In this document: in pieces, positions 1-8,276 of the stretch
How the letters are laid out: every line of letters begins with the position of its first letter
Position numbering within the stretch: the first letter of the stretch is position 1
Origin: CAZRIE01 sp964600075
GTDB taxonomy: Bacteria; Bacteroidota; Bacteroidia; Flavobacteriales; Flavobacteriaceae
Direction: 5' to 3'
Assembly: GCA_964600075.1 (NCBI GenBank)
Contig: CAZRIE010000009.1
Span: forward strand, 13,357 to 77,356
Length of the DNA stretch: 64,000 bases
Position numbers and translations under genes: made by a program
The notes under the pieces: generated by a model
What the model was told of the DNA's origin: nothing
The model's database searches: none
What the model saw: the letters and a program-made list of their open reading frames with translations, nothing else

Positions 1-217
1 CCAACCACTTTTGGAATTCGATAAGATTTTTCCCTACTCCCAATTCTTCGCTCGCCTTATTAGATAAACGGAGGCCCAATCCGAAAGGTTTATTAGCCGA
101 TACGTACTTTTTTATTTTAGGAACATGTTCTTTAAGGCTAGCAAAGGTAGTTGCCCAATCAAACCCAGGGTGGATGTTGGTGCAATAGGTGAGCTGAAAA
201 TTTTCGTCGATATGCAA
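1..217 (-). CDS. eboE: EboE, metabolite traffic protein (5' part only)
   Basis: The first 72 codons of a gene that runs off the left edge. The product begins near HIDENFQLTYCTNIHPG and continues with KPFGLGLRLS, which I recognise as the N-terminus of EboE, a TIM-barrel, sugar-phosphate-isomerase-like protein of the ebo cluster. No ATG is available: a TAA lies a short way upstream in the same frame, so the start must be the TTG at 217-215. It starts 3 bases downstream of the eboD stop and is probably translated from the same mRNA. Ebo proteins are linked to transport or processing of hydrophobic metabolites; the exact reaction is unknown. Confidence 0.8.
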   Translation of the reverse strand, partial: MHIDENFQLTYCTNIHPGFDWATTFASLKEHVPKIKKYVSANKPFGLGLRLSNKASEELGVGKNLIEFQKWL

Positions 218-219
218 GG

Positions 220-1380
220 CTAAGCTACTTTGGGCTTGGAGATTTCGTTTACCAAATTTAAGGCCTTTTTCATAATGTTCATATCGATTTCATGAACATC
301 ATGCTTTTTACCAATATCGGATATTAAGGTAATGGTCAATTCACCCCCTAGATGCTCTCTGAACTCTTGGATGCCTTTTAGCAGTTGACCCATTTCCTTT
401 TCCGTCGCAATAGGAAAACTTAAATCGAAACCTATATTTCGAAAAACCACGACAATCCGGTTAAAGTCTTTCTCACTGATCAGGCCTATTAAGTAGGCAT
501 ACGAAAGGTCTAGAACAATACCTTTGGCTACGGCTTCTCCATGCCGTAACGAATAGTTCGTCATATGCTCAAGCTTATGGGCCGCCCAATGACCAAAATC
601 TAAAGGTCTAGAAGAACCGCTCTCAAAGGGATCGCCCCCTTTCGCGATATGGTTCATGTGCATCTCTGCACATCGATATATGGTATACTGCATGGCTACC
701 ACATCTCTATTCGCTAACTTTCGAGCGTTTTTTTCTAAGTATTCGAAAAAAATAGCGTCATTAATTAAAGCAACTTTTAAGGCTTCCGCTATACCGGCGA
801 TCCAATCACGCTGTTCCAAGGTTTTCAAAAAATCAGTATCGTTGATTATAGCATAAGGCGGAGCAAAGGTTCCTATAAAGTTCTTCTTCCCGAAGAAATT
901 AATACTGTTTTTGACCCCTACAGCAGAATCGTTCTGGGAAAGCACAGTTGTTGGAACACGAATCAGTTTAACGCCCCTATGCCCAATCGCAGCAGCATAT
1001 CCTGCCATATCGATAATCGCTCCGCCACCTATAACGATTACAAAAGAATGACGACAAATAGCATATCTATTGATTGCCTCCAGTATGTCGTTTACGTTGG
1101 TCTCATCATTTTTACATGCTTCGCCACCTTGCACAACTAGACTCTTGGTATGCAAGAGGTTACTACTATATTTTTCACAATAAGAAGCAATATTTTCCAA
1201 CAATGAAGGGTGCGCTTCAACTACGCCATCGTCAATAACAAAAAGTAGTTTTACCGGCTCATCTTTATATTCTTGAACAATTTTTTTGAACAAGGTATTT
1301 TCACCACCGAACAAATTCTCCGTAAAATGGAGGCTGTAACGGTAGGAAACCTGAAAATTCTGTTCTATAGTCTTAAACAT
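220..1380 (-). CDS. eboD: EboD, 3-dehydroquinate synthase-like protein
   Basis: 386 aa, homologous to 3-dehydroquinate synthase (AroB) and sugar-phosphate cyclases. The nucleotide-binding GGGAIID is at 118-124. The metal-ligand regions are intact: Glu199 in GIAEALK, His264 in DFGHWAAH and His280 in RHGEAVA. The usual AroB 'LNFGH' reads 'LDFGH' here. Because it sits inside an ebo operon it is more likely the EboD paralogue than the shikimate-pathway AroB. The cyclase fold and metal site look active; the substrate is unknown. It lies between eboC (31-base gap) and eboE (3-base gap). Confidence 0.87.
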   Translation of the reverse strand: MFKTIEQNFQVSYRYSLHFTENLFGGENTLFKKIVQEYKDEPVKLLFVIDDGVVEAHPSLLENIASYCEKYSSNLLHTKSLVVQGGEACKNDETNVNDILEAINRYAICRHSFVIVIGGGAIIDMAGYAAAIGHRGVKLIRVPTTVLSQNDSAVGVKNSINFFGKKNFIGTFAPPYAIINDTDFLKTLEQRDWIAGIAEALKVALINDAIFFEYLEKNARKLANRDVVAMQYTIYRCAEMHMNHIAKGGDPFESGSSRPLDFGHWAAHKLEHMTNYSLRHGEAVAKGIVLDLSYAYLIGLISEKDFNRIVVVFRNIGFDLSFPIATEKEMGQLLKGIQEFREHLGGELTITLISDIGKKHDVHEIDMNIMKKALNLVNEISKPKVA

Positions 1381-1411
1381 TTTATTTATTTTAGAGGCCT
1401 ATCAGTTAGTC

Positions 1412-2314
1412 TCAAGTAACTGCGAAAAGTTTGGATAAGCCCATGGATATAGGCAACAAAGCTAATATGAGCAATCCATACCACCAAACCGAAAATGTAA
1501 CTCCCAATGCAGCATCCAATACGATTAATGACATAACACCGGCAATTACCGCCTTCTTAATATTCTTGGGCGAATTCTCGGAATGTGCCCTTAACAAGGG
1601 TCGAAAAACCAGAAAGCCGAACAGTGTTAAATATGATAACGTTGTCAAAACAGAATCCGTATAAAAATAGGCAATTGCCAGCACAGCTAAGATTACCACG
1701 CCGTAAAGAACGCCCGCCAAAACAATGTGATTTTTATTCTTCCCATGTACTTCTCCCCTACTTATTAGTGTTATGGCAAAAATATAAACGATAGGGATTA
1801 TGGCTAGCCACCAATACGTCAAATTTTCTAAAATCGACATACCCAAAATAAGGTTCAACCCTCTACAGAGCCCCATACTCAAAGGCCCAAAAAAGTCATA
1901 TTTTTTTGCTATTGCATCATAAAGTAGAATCGAAAAGGCTAGGGTAGTTGCAATAACTCCTGACAAATTAGATACTAAAAAAGCCAGTAGAATTCCAATC
2001 GTCAAGACCAGACCTCCATAAACCGCTGCTGATTTCAACGAAATTATCCCTCTCGGAATAGGACGCTCCGGGCGTTCGAGCACGTCAATTTTGTAATCGA
2101 AAACATCATTCAATATGACCCCCCCGGCATACAGGAAGACCGAGGCAAAAACCAGATAAAGTACATCAAGAAAAGGGATGGACCCTAAGAAGTCCGTTCT
2201 TAGGGTATTCGAAATAATTCCGGCAATGGCAACTCCTGCCAAAATATCGGCGGCCGCAGTAGGCAGGTTGGCAGGTCGGGCCAATCGGGCGTAGCCAAGA
2301 AGTACTAGGTTCAT
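1412..2314 (-). CDS. eboC: EboC, UbiA-family membrane prenyltransferase
   Basis: 300 aa integral membrane protein with about eight or nine hydrophobic helices. The first UbiA Asp-rich motif is clear: Asn68-Asp69-x-x-Asp72-x-x-x-Asp76 in NDVFDYKIDVLE, followed by RPIPRG. The second motif region (YDAIAKKYDFFGP) follows about 65 residues later. UbiA enzymes transfer an isoprenoid to an acceptor in the membrane; the EboC acceptor is not established. The start overlaps the eboB stop by one base (TAATG), implying translational coupling. Confidence 0.88.
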   Translation of the reverse strand: MNLVLLGYARLARPANLPTAAADILAGVAIAGIISNTLRTDFLGSIPFLDVLYLVFASVFLYAGGVILNDVFDYKIDVLERPERPIPRGIISLKSAAVYGGLVLTIGILLAFLVSNLSGVIATTLAFSILLYDAIAKKYDFFGPLSMGLCRGLNLILGMSILENLTYWWLAIIPIVYIFAITLISRGEVHGKNKNHIVLAGVLYGVVILAVLAIAYFYTDSVLTTLSYLTLFGFLVFRPLLRAHSENSPKNIKKAVIAGVMSLIVLDAALGVTFSVWWYGLLILALLPISMGLSKLFAVT

Positions 2315-3222
2315 TATTTAATCTGGTCAGCGTCGATTCTAGGTTCTTGACCTCTCAAAACGCTATTATCATTAAACAATTGAGCCTGATTTATTCCTAC
2401 AGGCTTGAGCCAGTGCTCTTCCTTCATCTTACCATTGGTACCGAAAATGTCCAGAGCATTTTGGTAACATGTTTTGACGACGTCTTCTTTGGCAACACCT
2501 CTTCTTAACATTAATGAAGCCGTTTTGGGTACGGCTAATGGATCGCTCACACCCCAATCTGCAGAACTGTCGACAATAATATTGGTGCTGCCAAATTTTT
2601 TGACCACCTCGACCATACGCTCGTTGCCCATTTTTGTCTTTGGATAGATTGTAAATGCTGCTATGAACCCTCGATCCAAAACATCTTTGACCGTTTCTTC
2701 ATTGTTATGGTCGATAACCACTTTTGATGGGTCTAGACCATGCTCTATGCATACTTCCATACTCTTCAATGTACCGGCTTTTTTATCACGATGCGGTGTA
2801 TGAACCTGAACGACCATATCGAGTTCTTTGGCCATATCAAGCTGCATTCTAAAATATCTATCCTCTGCGGGGGTTTGATCATCGTAACCGATTTCACCTA
2901 CCGCCACAACATTTTCTTTATGTAGATATAACGGCAACAACTCTATTACTTGTTCAGCCAAAGCTTCATTATTGGCCTCTTTTGAATTCAGTCCAATAGT
3001 ACAATAATGTTGAATTCCGAACTGACTGGCCCTAAAACGCTCCCAACCGACCAGACTACTGTAATAATCTTGAAAAGACCCAACCTGCGTTCTCGGTTGC
3101 CCCAACCAGAAAGAAGGTTCGATTATCGCCACTACTCCGGCTGCCGCCATAGCCTCATAATCATCGGTGGTACGCGACGACATGTGTACATGTGGGTCGA
3201 TGATCATCATTTTATCTTCCAT
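2314..3222 (-). CDS. eboB: EboB, TatD-like metal-dependent hydrolase
   Basis: 302 aa from the ATG at 3222 (MEDKMMIIDPH), preferred over an upstream ATG at 3246 that would overlap eboA. TatD/amidohydrolase metal ligands are visible: His11-x-His13 near the N-terminus, Glu110 in VGEIG, His141 and His144 in QVHTPHR, His172 in VIDHNNEE and Asp218 in VDSSADWG. TatD enzymes are nucleases or phosphoesterases with a TIM barrel; the EboB substrate is unknown. It begins 2 bases after the eboA stop. Confidence 0.86.
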   Translation of the reverse strand: MEDKMMIIDPHVHMSSRTTDDYEAMAAAGVVAIIEPSFWLGQPRTQVGSFQDYYSSLVGWERFRASQFGIQHYCTIGLNSKEANNEALAEQVIELLPLYLHKENVVAVGEIGYDDQTPAEDRYFRMQLDMAKELDMVVQVHTPHRDKKAGTLKSMEVCIEHGLDPSKVVIDHNNEETVKDVLDRGFIAAFTIYPKTKMGNERMVEVVKKFGSTNIIVDSSADWGVSDPLAVPKTASLMLRRGVAKEDVVKTCYQNALDIFGTNGKMKEEHWLKPVGINQAQLFNDNSVLRGQEPRIDADQIK

Positions 3223-3224
3223 AT

Positions 3225-4082
3225 TCAATTTTTTATATTTTCCCAAGTAACTTTTTGATTGACTACTTGTTCGTATACTTCAGGATACTTTTTCAAAAGT
3301 TGTTTCGCCTCGATTTTATCAGAATTGTAGCAGCACAAAGCCCCGACCTTATTTTCTACGGCATTACCGCTTTTCAATAAACGTTCCATATCAACAAGGA
3401 GGTTATCATTTAAAAAACCGGAAACCGGTCGCCAAAACAGTGGATCGATATCTCGAGAAGCTGCCCATCTTTCATGTGCGTAGTCAGCTATAATTCGGGT
3501 TAAATCTTTGTTTGCCCTACCATCGACTTCCAAAATATTTGAAAGATCAAGTTGCATAAAAGCAGCTTTCAAATACATCTGGTTCCATTCTTGGTCGTTG
3601 AAGAATTGTGCCGGATATGGGTTTTTCATACTAATGGCTTCAAAGACCGTAGAAATATTAGTGCGAAGTGCTTCGACAGCCACATGCTTGTAATTTTCGG
3701 CATCGGGTAATAAAATCAAATACTTTAAAAACGTTACCAACTCACCCGAATCGGCAACTTGAATAAGGTTTGCAACTTTAGGTCGAAAATAGCTACTATT
3801 TTCAATAAGCACCTTAGAAAGTAAATAAATTCTAGCCACTTCAAGCACATCGGAATACTGCTTTTTTAAGTAATCTGCTAAAGCATCGTTTTGAACCTCA
3901 ATCACCAATACTTTTGTCTTATTTACTTTGCTGGCCAATAAACTATACGTTAGGTAAAGTTCTTTTGCAGATTCTGTATTTATAATGGTGTCGATCTTGG
4001 CTTGAAGCCAAGAAATTTGAGCCTCGTCAAGATTCCTCTTTAATAACGACTGTAGTTCTTGATCGGTATGGGTAAACTTCAT
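3225..4082 (-). CDS. eboA: EboA domain-containing protein
   Basis: 285 aa, soluble and apparently mostly alpha-helical, with no signal peptide or membrane segment. It is identified as EboA from its helical repeat-like character, its length and its position as first gene of an operon followed by eboB, eboC, eboD and eboE. No catalytic motif is visible and the molecular role is not known for the family. It is the promoter-proximal gene; a TAGCTTTG box lies about 70 bases upstream. Confidence 0.8.
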   Translation of the reverse strand: MKFTHTDQELQSLLKRNLDEAQISWLQAKIDTIINTESAKELYLTYSLLASKVNKTKVLVIEVQNDALADYLKKQYSDVLEVARIYLLSKVLIENSSYFRPKVANLIQVADSGELVTFLKYLILLPDAENYKHVAVEALRTNISTVFEAISMKNPYPAQFFNDQEWNQMYLKAAFMQLDLSNILEVDGRANKDLTRIIADYAHERWAASRDIDPLFWRPVSGFLNDNLLVDMERLLKSGNAVENKVGALCCYNSDKIEAKQLLKKYPEVYEQVVNQKVTWENIKN

Positions 4083-4152
4083 ATTTTTCTTCGACTCTAA
4101 AATGGTAAGTCTTTGTTTATCTTTTTTAATCCCTAAAAAAGATAACTCTTTA

Positions 4153-4160
4153 CAAAGCTA
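4153..4160 (-). promoter_or_regulatory. Candidate -7 box of the ebo operon
   Basis: The minus strand reads TAGCTTTG, a perfect match to the Bacteroidota -7 consensus TAnnTTTG. No TTG is seen 19-21 bases upstream, so the call rests on one element. It would give a leader of about 65 nt before eboA and lies in the divergent region shared with miaE. Confidence 0.4.
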
Positions 4161-4248
4161 ATTATTATTAAGGGAATCGAGATATTTGCACGTCAAATTC
4201 TCTTCTTCAATACGAAACATTCTTGCTAATTTTACAAAAAATAGAACT

Positions 4249-4830
4249 ATGCTAGGCCTAAAGCTTCCTACTGACCCAAGATGGGTAAATATCGTTGAAA
4301 AAAATATCGATGAAATATTAATCGACCATGCCTATTGCGAACAAAAAGCTGCCAGTACGGCAATTTCCTTAATTGTCGGTTTTCCAGAATATACCGAACT
4401 GGTAGAAGAGATGATTGCACTTTCACGTGAAGAAATGGCCCATTTTAAAATGGTACACGATAGAATCGTTGCCAGGGGCCAAAAATTGGGTAGGGATAGA
4501 AAAGATGAATATGTAGTCGAATTGACGAAATTCTTCCCAAAAGGTGGGAGCCGACCCACGCAGTTGATTCATCGACTTTTGTATGCCGCGCTTATTGAGG
4601 CCAGAAGCTGCGAACGTTTTCGATTACTTTCAGAGGAACTTCAGGACAAAGAACTTGCCGATTTTTATTATAGGCTAATGGTCAGTGAGGCAGGGCACTA
4701 TACGATGTTCTTGAAATTCGCCAGACGATATGGAGACCGTAAGGAAGTCGATGAAAAATGGGGGTCTTTATTGGAATTCGAGGCTTCGATAATGAAAAAG
4801 TTGGGTAAAAAGGAGACTATCCACGGATAA
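4249..4830 (+). CDS. miaE: tRNA-(ms2io6A)-hydroxylase-like protein (MiaE)
   Basis: 193 aa from the ATG at 4249 (MLGLKLPTDPRW). An upstream in-frame ATG at 4186 only adds sequence lacking family similarity. MiaE is a ferritin-like diiron enzyme that hydroxylates the isopentenyl group of ms2i6A at position 37 of tRNA. Diiron ligand motifs are visible: DHAYCEQKAAS, EEMAHFK (ExxH), EARSCERF and SEAGHYTMF (second ExxH). It stands alone on the plus strand, divergent from eboA. Confidence 0.88.
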   Translation: MLGLKLPTDPRWVNIVEKNIDEILIDHAYCEQKAASTAISLIVGFPEYTELVEEMIALSREEMAHFKMVHDRIVARGQKLGRDRKDEYVVELTKFFPKGGSRPTQLIHRLLYAALIEARSCERFRLLSEELQDKELADFYYRLMVSEAGHYTMFLKFARRYGDRKEVDEKWGSLLEFEASIMKKLGKKETIHG

Positions 4831-4907
4831 CAAAAAGGTTGCCAGTATCATGTTTGCAGACCTAAAACAGGAAACATTAGCAGCTGTAACCGTATAATTC
4901 TATCCAA

Positions 4908-6992
4908 TTAAGATTTTAGCTTTTTGATATAATAGTCATACGTCGCAAATTGAGATCGTAATTTCGGTTTGTCGTTTTTTAGATAGGCATTATCTTGAGC
5001 TTCATTGAAAACTCTTGCCTTCACATTATCATTCCAAGAAATTTCAAAGGTGTCTAGCAATTCTTGTTTGATTTCTTCATCATAAATTGGGCAACCTACC
5101 TCCACCCTATTTTCAATGTTACGCGTCATAAAATCCGCAGAGGATATGTAAACAGTGGTATCTCCACCATTGCAAAATATAAATAATCTCGGATGCTCAA
5201 GAAATTTATCGACGACACTAATAGCCTCGATATTTTCACTCATTCCTTTAATTCCTGGCACCAAGCAACAAATACCTCGTACTACCAATTGAATCTTTAC
5301 ACCGGCATTACTGGCCTCATACAATTTATCGATCATCTTGTACGAGGTAAAGCTGTTCATCTTAATCTTGATGTAAGCTTCTTTGCCCGCTTTTGCATTT
5401 TCAATTTCGGCATCAATTAATTCTCGAAAAACCTTCTGTGTATAATGGGGTGATACGATTAAATGTCTGTATCTATTTATTTTATAGGTCGTTTCGAAGA
5501 AGTCGAAAACCTTATTGAGTTCTTTAAGAATTGGTTCATTTGCTGTGAATAGCGTATAATCGGTGTAGATTCTAGCGGTTGATTCGTTAAAATTACCCGT
5601 ACTTATAAAGCCGTAGCGTTTTATTTCATCGTTCTCTTCGCGTTCGATCAAACATATCTTGCTATGCACTTTTAGACCGGGTACCCCAAAAATCAATTTT
5701 ACCCCTTCTGCCTGCAATTCTTCGGCATATCTGATATTGGCCTGTTCATCGAACCGGGCCTGTAGTTCAATCTGCAAGGTTACCTGTTTTCCGTTTTTAA
5801 CGGCGTTCGATAGACAGGCGGCAACTTGAGAGTCATTGGCCAACCGATAGACCGTAATCTTAATGGTTTTTACTTTTGGATCTAAGGCAGCTTCCCTTAA
5901 GAATTTCAAAACGTAAGAAAAAGTATGATACGGCGTGTACTGCAAATAGTCTTTTTCTGCAATTTTTTCTAAAAGACTACCTTCTAGACTCAAGCCCTTC
6001 ACAGGTAAGGGTGTTATTTTATCGTACATTAAATCATTTCTTCCCAAACTCGGAAAGCCCATATAATCACGTTTATTGTGATATCTACCTCCGGGAATAA
6101 CACTATCTGCATCTTCGATACCCATTTTTTCCTTTAGAAAATCGAGTGTGCCTTTTTGGATGCTCTTATCATAAACGAAGCGCACAGGATCACCAATCTT
6201 TCGATGTTCAACGCTAGAGTTGATTTTTTCAATAAAACTTTTACTTAAGTCATTATCAATGTCAAGTTCTGCGTCGCGGGTAATTTTAATCATGTGTGAC
6301 CAAATCGACTCGTAATCGAACATCGGAAAAACACTGTCCAAACAATAGCGTATTACATCGTCGAGAATAATGATATAGTTCTTATCGCCTTCTTTAGGCA
6401 ATACCACAAAACGGTCAATGCCTTTTGGTATCTCGATCAACGCATATCTTTTCTCTCTTTTTTCATAAGTACTCTTGGTACGGTCATCGCTTTTCAAAAC
6501 CATTTTTATGGCCAGATAGGCCGCTGTATCCTTTAGCATGGGAAATTCGGCCAAATCGTTCAAGATAATGGTCATCAACTGCGGACTCACTTTTTGAATA
6601 AAGTAATTCTTAACGAAGTCACCTTGTTTCTCAGATAGTTGGGTCTCGTTCAAAAAGAATATATCTTGTTCTTCAAGCTCCTTTTCAACCTGTTTCAAAA
6701 CCTCTACACTTTTTCGCTGTTGGTCAATTACGATTTTGGTAATTTCCCCAAGTAAATCTTTGGCCTTCTCACCGCCCAAAACACTTTTCCCTGATTTTCC
6801 GGCTTCAAAAATTCGCTTTACCGTGGCATAGCGTACCTTAAAAAATTCATCGAGGTTGTTCGAAAAAATACCTAAAAAACGAAGTCGTTCAATCAGGGGG
6901 ACGTTTTCGTCTTCACATTCTTGTAATACCCTTTCGTTGAAACGTAACCAACTGATTTCTCGATTTATATATTGGTTTTTTATCTTAATCAT
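4908..6992 (-). CDS. ppk1: Polyphosphate kinase 1
   Basis: 694 aa, full length. PPK1 reversibly polymerises the gamma-phosphate of ATP into inorganic polyphosphate through a phosphohistidine. The N-terminal domain begins NREISWLRFNERVLQE. The autophosphorylated histidine is expected at about His443 in GLKVHSKICLIE, followed by the nucleotide-site motif STGNFNESTARIYTD and the C-terminal block NRVEVGCPI. The ATG directly follows the stop of the SixA-like gene (TAAATG), so the two are co-transcribed and probably coupled. Confidence 0.96.
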   Translation of the reverse strand: MIKIKNQYINREISWLRFNERVLQECEDENVPLIERLRFLGIFSNNLDEFFKVRYATVKRIFEAGKSGKSVLGGEKAKDLLGEITKIVIDQQRKSVEVLKQVEKELEEQDIFFLNETQLSEKQGDFVKNYFIQKVSPQLMTIILNDLAEFPMLKDTAAYLAIKMVLKSDDRTKSTYEKREKRYALIEIPKGIDRFVVLPKEGDKNYIIILDDVIRYCLDSVFPMFDYESIWSHMIKITRDAELDIDNDLSKSFIEKINSSVEHRKIGDPVRFVYDKSIQKGTLDFLKEKMGIEDADSVIPGGRYHNKRDYMGFPSLGRNDLMYDKITPLPVKGLSLEGSLLEKIAEKDYLQYTPYHTFSYVLKFLREAALDPKVKTIKITVYRLANDSQVAACLSNAVKNGKQVTLQIELQARFDEQANIRYAEELQAEGVKLIFGVPGLKVHSKICLIEREENDEIKRYGFISTGNFNESTARIYTDYTLFTANEPILKELNKVFDFFETTYKINRYRHLIVSPHYTQKVFRELIDAEIENAKAGKEAYIKIKMNSFTSYKMIDKLYEASNAGVKIQLVVRGICCLVPGIKGMSENIEAISVVDKFLEHPRLFIFCNGGDTTVYISSADFMTRNIENRVEVGCPIYDEEIKQELLDTFEISWNDNVKARVFNEAQDNAYLKNDKPKLRSQFATYDYYIKKLKS

Positions 6993-7478
6993 TTATTTGA
7001 GCTGTTTGGGGAAAATAGTTTGCTTTGTTGTTCCTTTGGTAATAGAATTCCACTGGTCTACCTCAAAAATCAAGTGAACCAATCCACTAGTAGGGACATT
7101 GTCAATATAGGTATTTCCTAAAGAATTGGCAAGATGTGTAAATGCGTGGTTATGGCCAAAAATCATCACCGTTTGTAATGTGTTATCCAAATTTTTTATG
7201 AATTCAAGATCACTGTCTCCAGAGAAATCGTAAAGACCCTCAATAATGCGAAAATCTTCATACGGAAACTCTAGCTGTCGTAAAAAAATCATACAAGTAT
7301 GTAATGCCCTATTCGCTGGGCTTGAAAAAACAGCATCTATTTCAATTTTTTGTGGCTTTAGCACATTCGAAACTAAAAGGGCATCGTTAACCCCCCTTTC
7401 TTGCAAAGGCCTGTCTTTGTCACTTACAGAATATTCCCAAGATGATTTTCCGTGGCGGACTAGTATTATTGTTTTCAT
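6993..7478 (-). CDS. sixA: SixA-type phosphohistidine phosphatase
   Basis: 161 aa single-domain histidine phosphatase. The catalytic RHG motif is at residues 8-10 (LVRHGKSSWE), with a second conserved His in MIFGHNHAF. SixA proteins remove phosphate from phosphohistidine on proteins such as phosphotransfer domains. It is the first gene of a two-gene unit with ppk1. The target in this organism is unknown. Confidence 0.85.
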   Translation of the reverse strand: MKTIILVRHGKSSWEYSVSDKDRPLQERGVNDALLVSNVLKPQKIEIDAVFSSPANRALHTCMIFLRQLEFPYEDFRIIEGLYDFSGDSDLEFIKNLDNTLQTVMIFGHNHAFTHLANSLGNTYIDNVPTSGLVHLIFEVDQWNSITKGTTKQTIFPKQLK

Positions 7479-7492
7479 GAATCTTATTTTTT

Positions 7493-7515
7493 GTCATTCC
7501 CGCGAAGGCGCGAAT
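7493..7515. repeat. Decayed dispersed palindrome (GTCATTCCCGCGAAGG type)
   Basis: The intergenic spacer upstream of sixA contains GTCATTCCCGCGAAGG followed by CGCGAAT. The related form GCGGGAAT, familiar from many bacterial genomes, would make a perfect hairpin with ATTCCCGC. Here one base differs, which leaves an imperfect stem. No ORF uses it. Confidence 0.5.
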
Positions 7516-7560
7516 ATTTGGCAGCTCCTGGTACTTGAAACTTGAAACCCTTTAAACCGG

Positions 7561-8220
7561 TTAAGGTGCAAGACGTTCCATCTTCCAATCAAAATCTTTT
7601 TGCATGGTATAGCGTATACGGTCGTGTAAACGATTCGGCCTACCTTGCCAAAACTCAATGGATTCTGGTTTCACGATATAACCGCCCCAATAGTCGGGTC
7701 TTTCGATTTCTTTGCTTTCGTATTCTTTTTCCAACTCTTTTAACTTATTCTCCAAGTATTCGCGGGATGGAATAATACTACTTTGATTAGAAACTATCGC
7801 TCCCAATTTGCTGCCTTCGGGCCGAGATTCAAAATAACCATCGGATAAGTTACTAGGAAGTTTTTCAGCCTTTCCCTTAATAATTATCTGTCGCTCCATG
7901 TTCGGCCAAAAAAAGGAAATACAAACGTTTGGGTTATTGGCTATAGCCTTTCCCTTCTCGCTCTCGTAATTGGAGTAGAAAATAAACCCTTCATAGGTGA
8001 ATTTTTTTAAAAGTACTACCCTACTTTTCGGAAACCCGTCAAGCCCAATTGTCGAAACCGTCATGGCATTAGGCTCATCTACCCCGTCCGAAGCTTCCGT
8101 TTCATAAAACCATTTCTGAAATGCTTCCATAGGGTTACCGGAAATTGTATTTTCCGTTAAGGCAGTCTTCTCATATGATTTTCTGTAATCACCTAAGTCT
8201 TTTTCCATATCATTTTCCAT
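7561..8220 (-). CDS. pdxH: Pyridoxine/pyridoxamine 5'-phosphate oxidase
   Basis: 219 aa, the usual length. PdxH is an FMN enzyme that oxidises PNP or PMP to pyridoxal 5'-phosphate. Family blocks are present in order: the RVVLLK FMN/substrate segment, FYSNYESEKGKAI, ISFFWPNMERQI, ESRPEGSKLGAIVSNQS, and the C-terminal EFWQGRPNRLHDR. An internal ATG at 8208 (MEKDLGDYRKSYEK) is an equally plausible start. It lies 56 bases after rnz and may belong to the pyrR-rnz transcript. Confidence 0.96.
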   Translation of the reverse strand: MENDMEKDLGDYRKSYEKTALTENTISGNPMEAFQKWFYETEASDGVDEPNAMTVSTIGLDGFPKSRVVLLKKFTYEGFIFYSNYESEKGKAIANNPNVCISFFWPNMERQIIIKGKAEKLPSNLSDGYFESRPEGSKLGAIVSNQSSIIPSREYLENKLKELEKEYESKEIERPDYWGGYIVKPESIEFWQGRPNRLHDRIRYTMQKDFDWKMERLAP

Positions 8221-8276
8221 ATAAACAAGATACCCAAAGTTCAGTAAAAGAACGGTAAATGAAAAACGGAACTATA

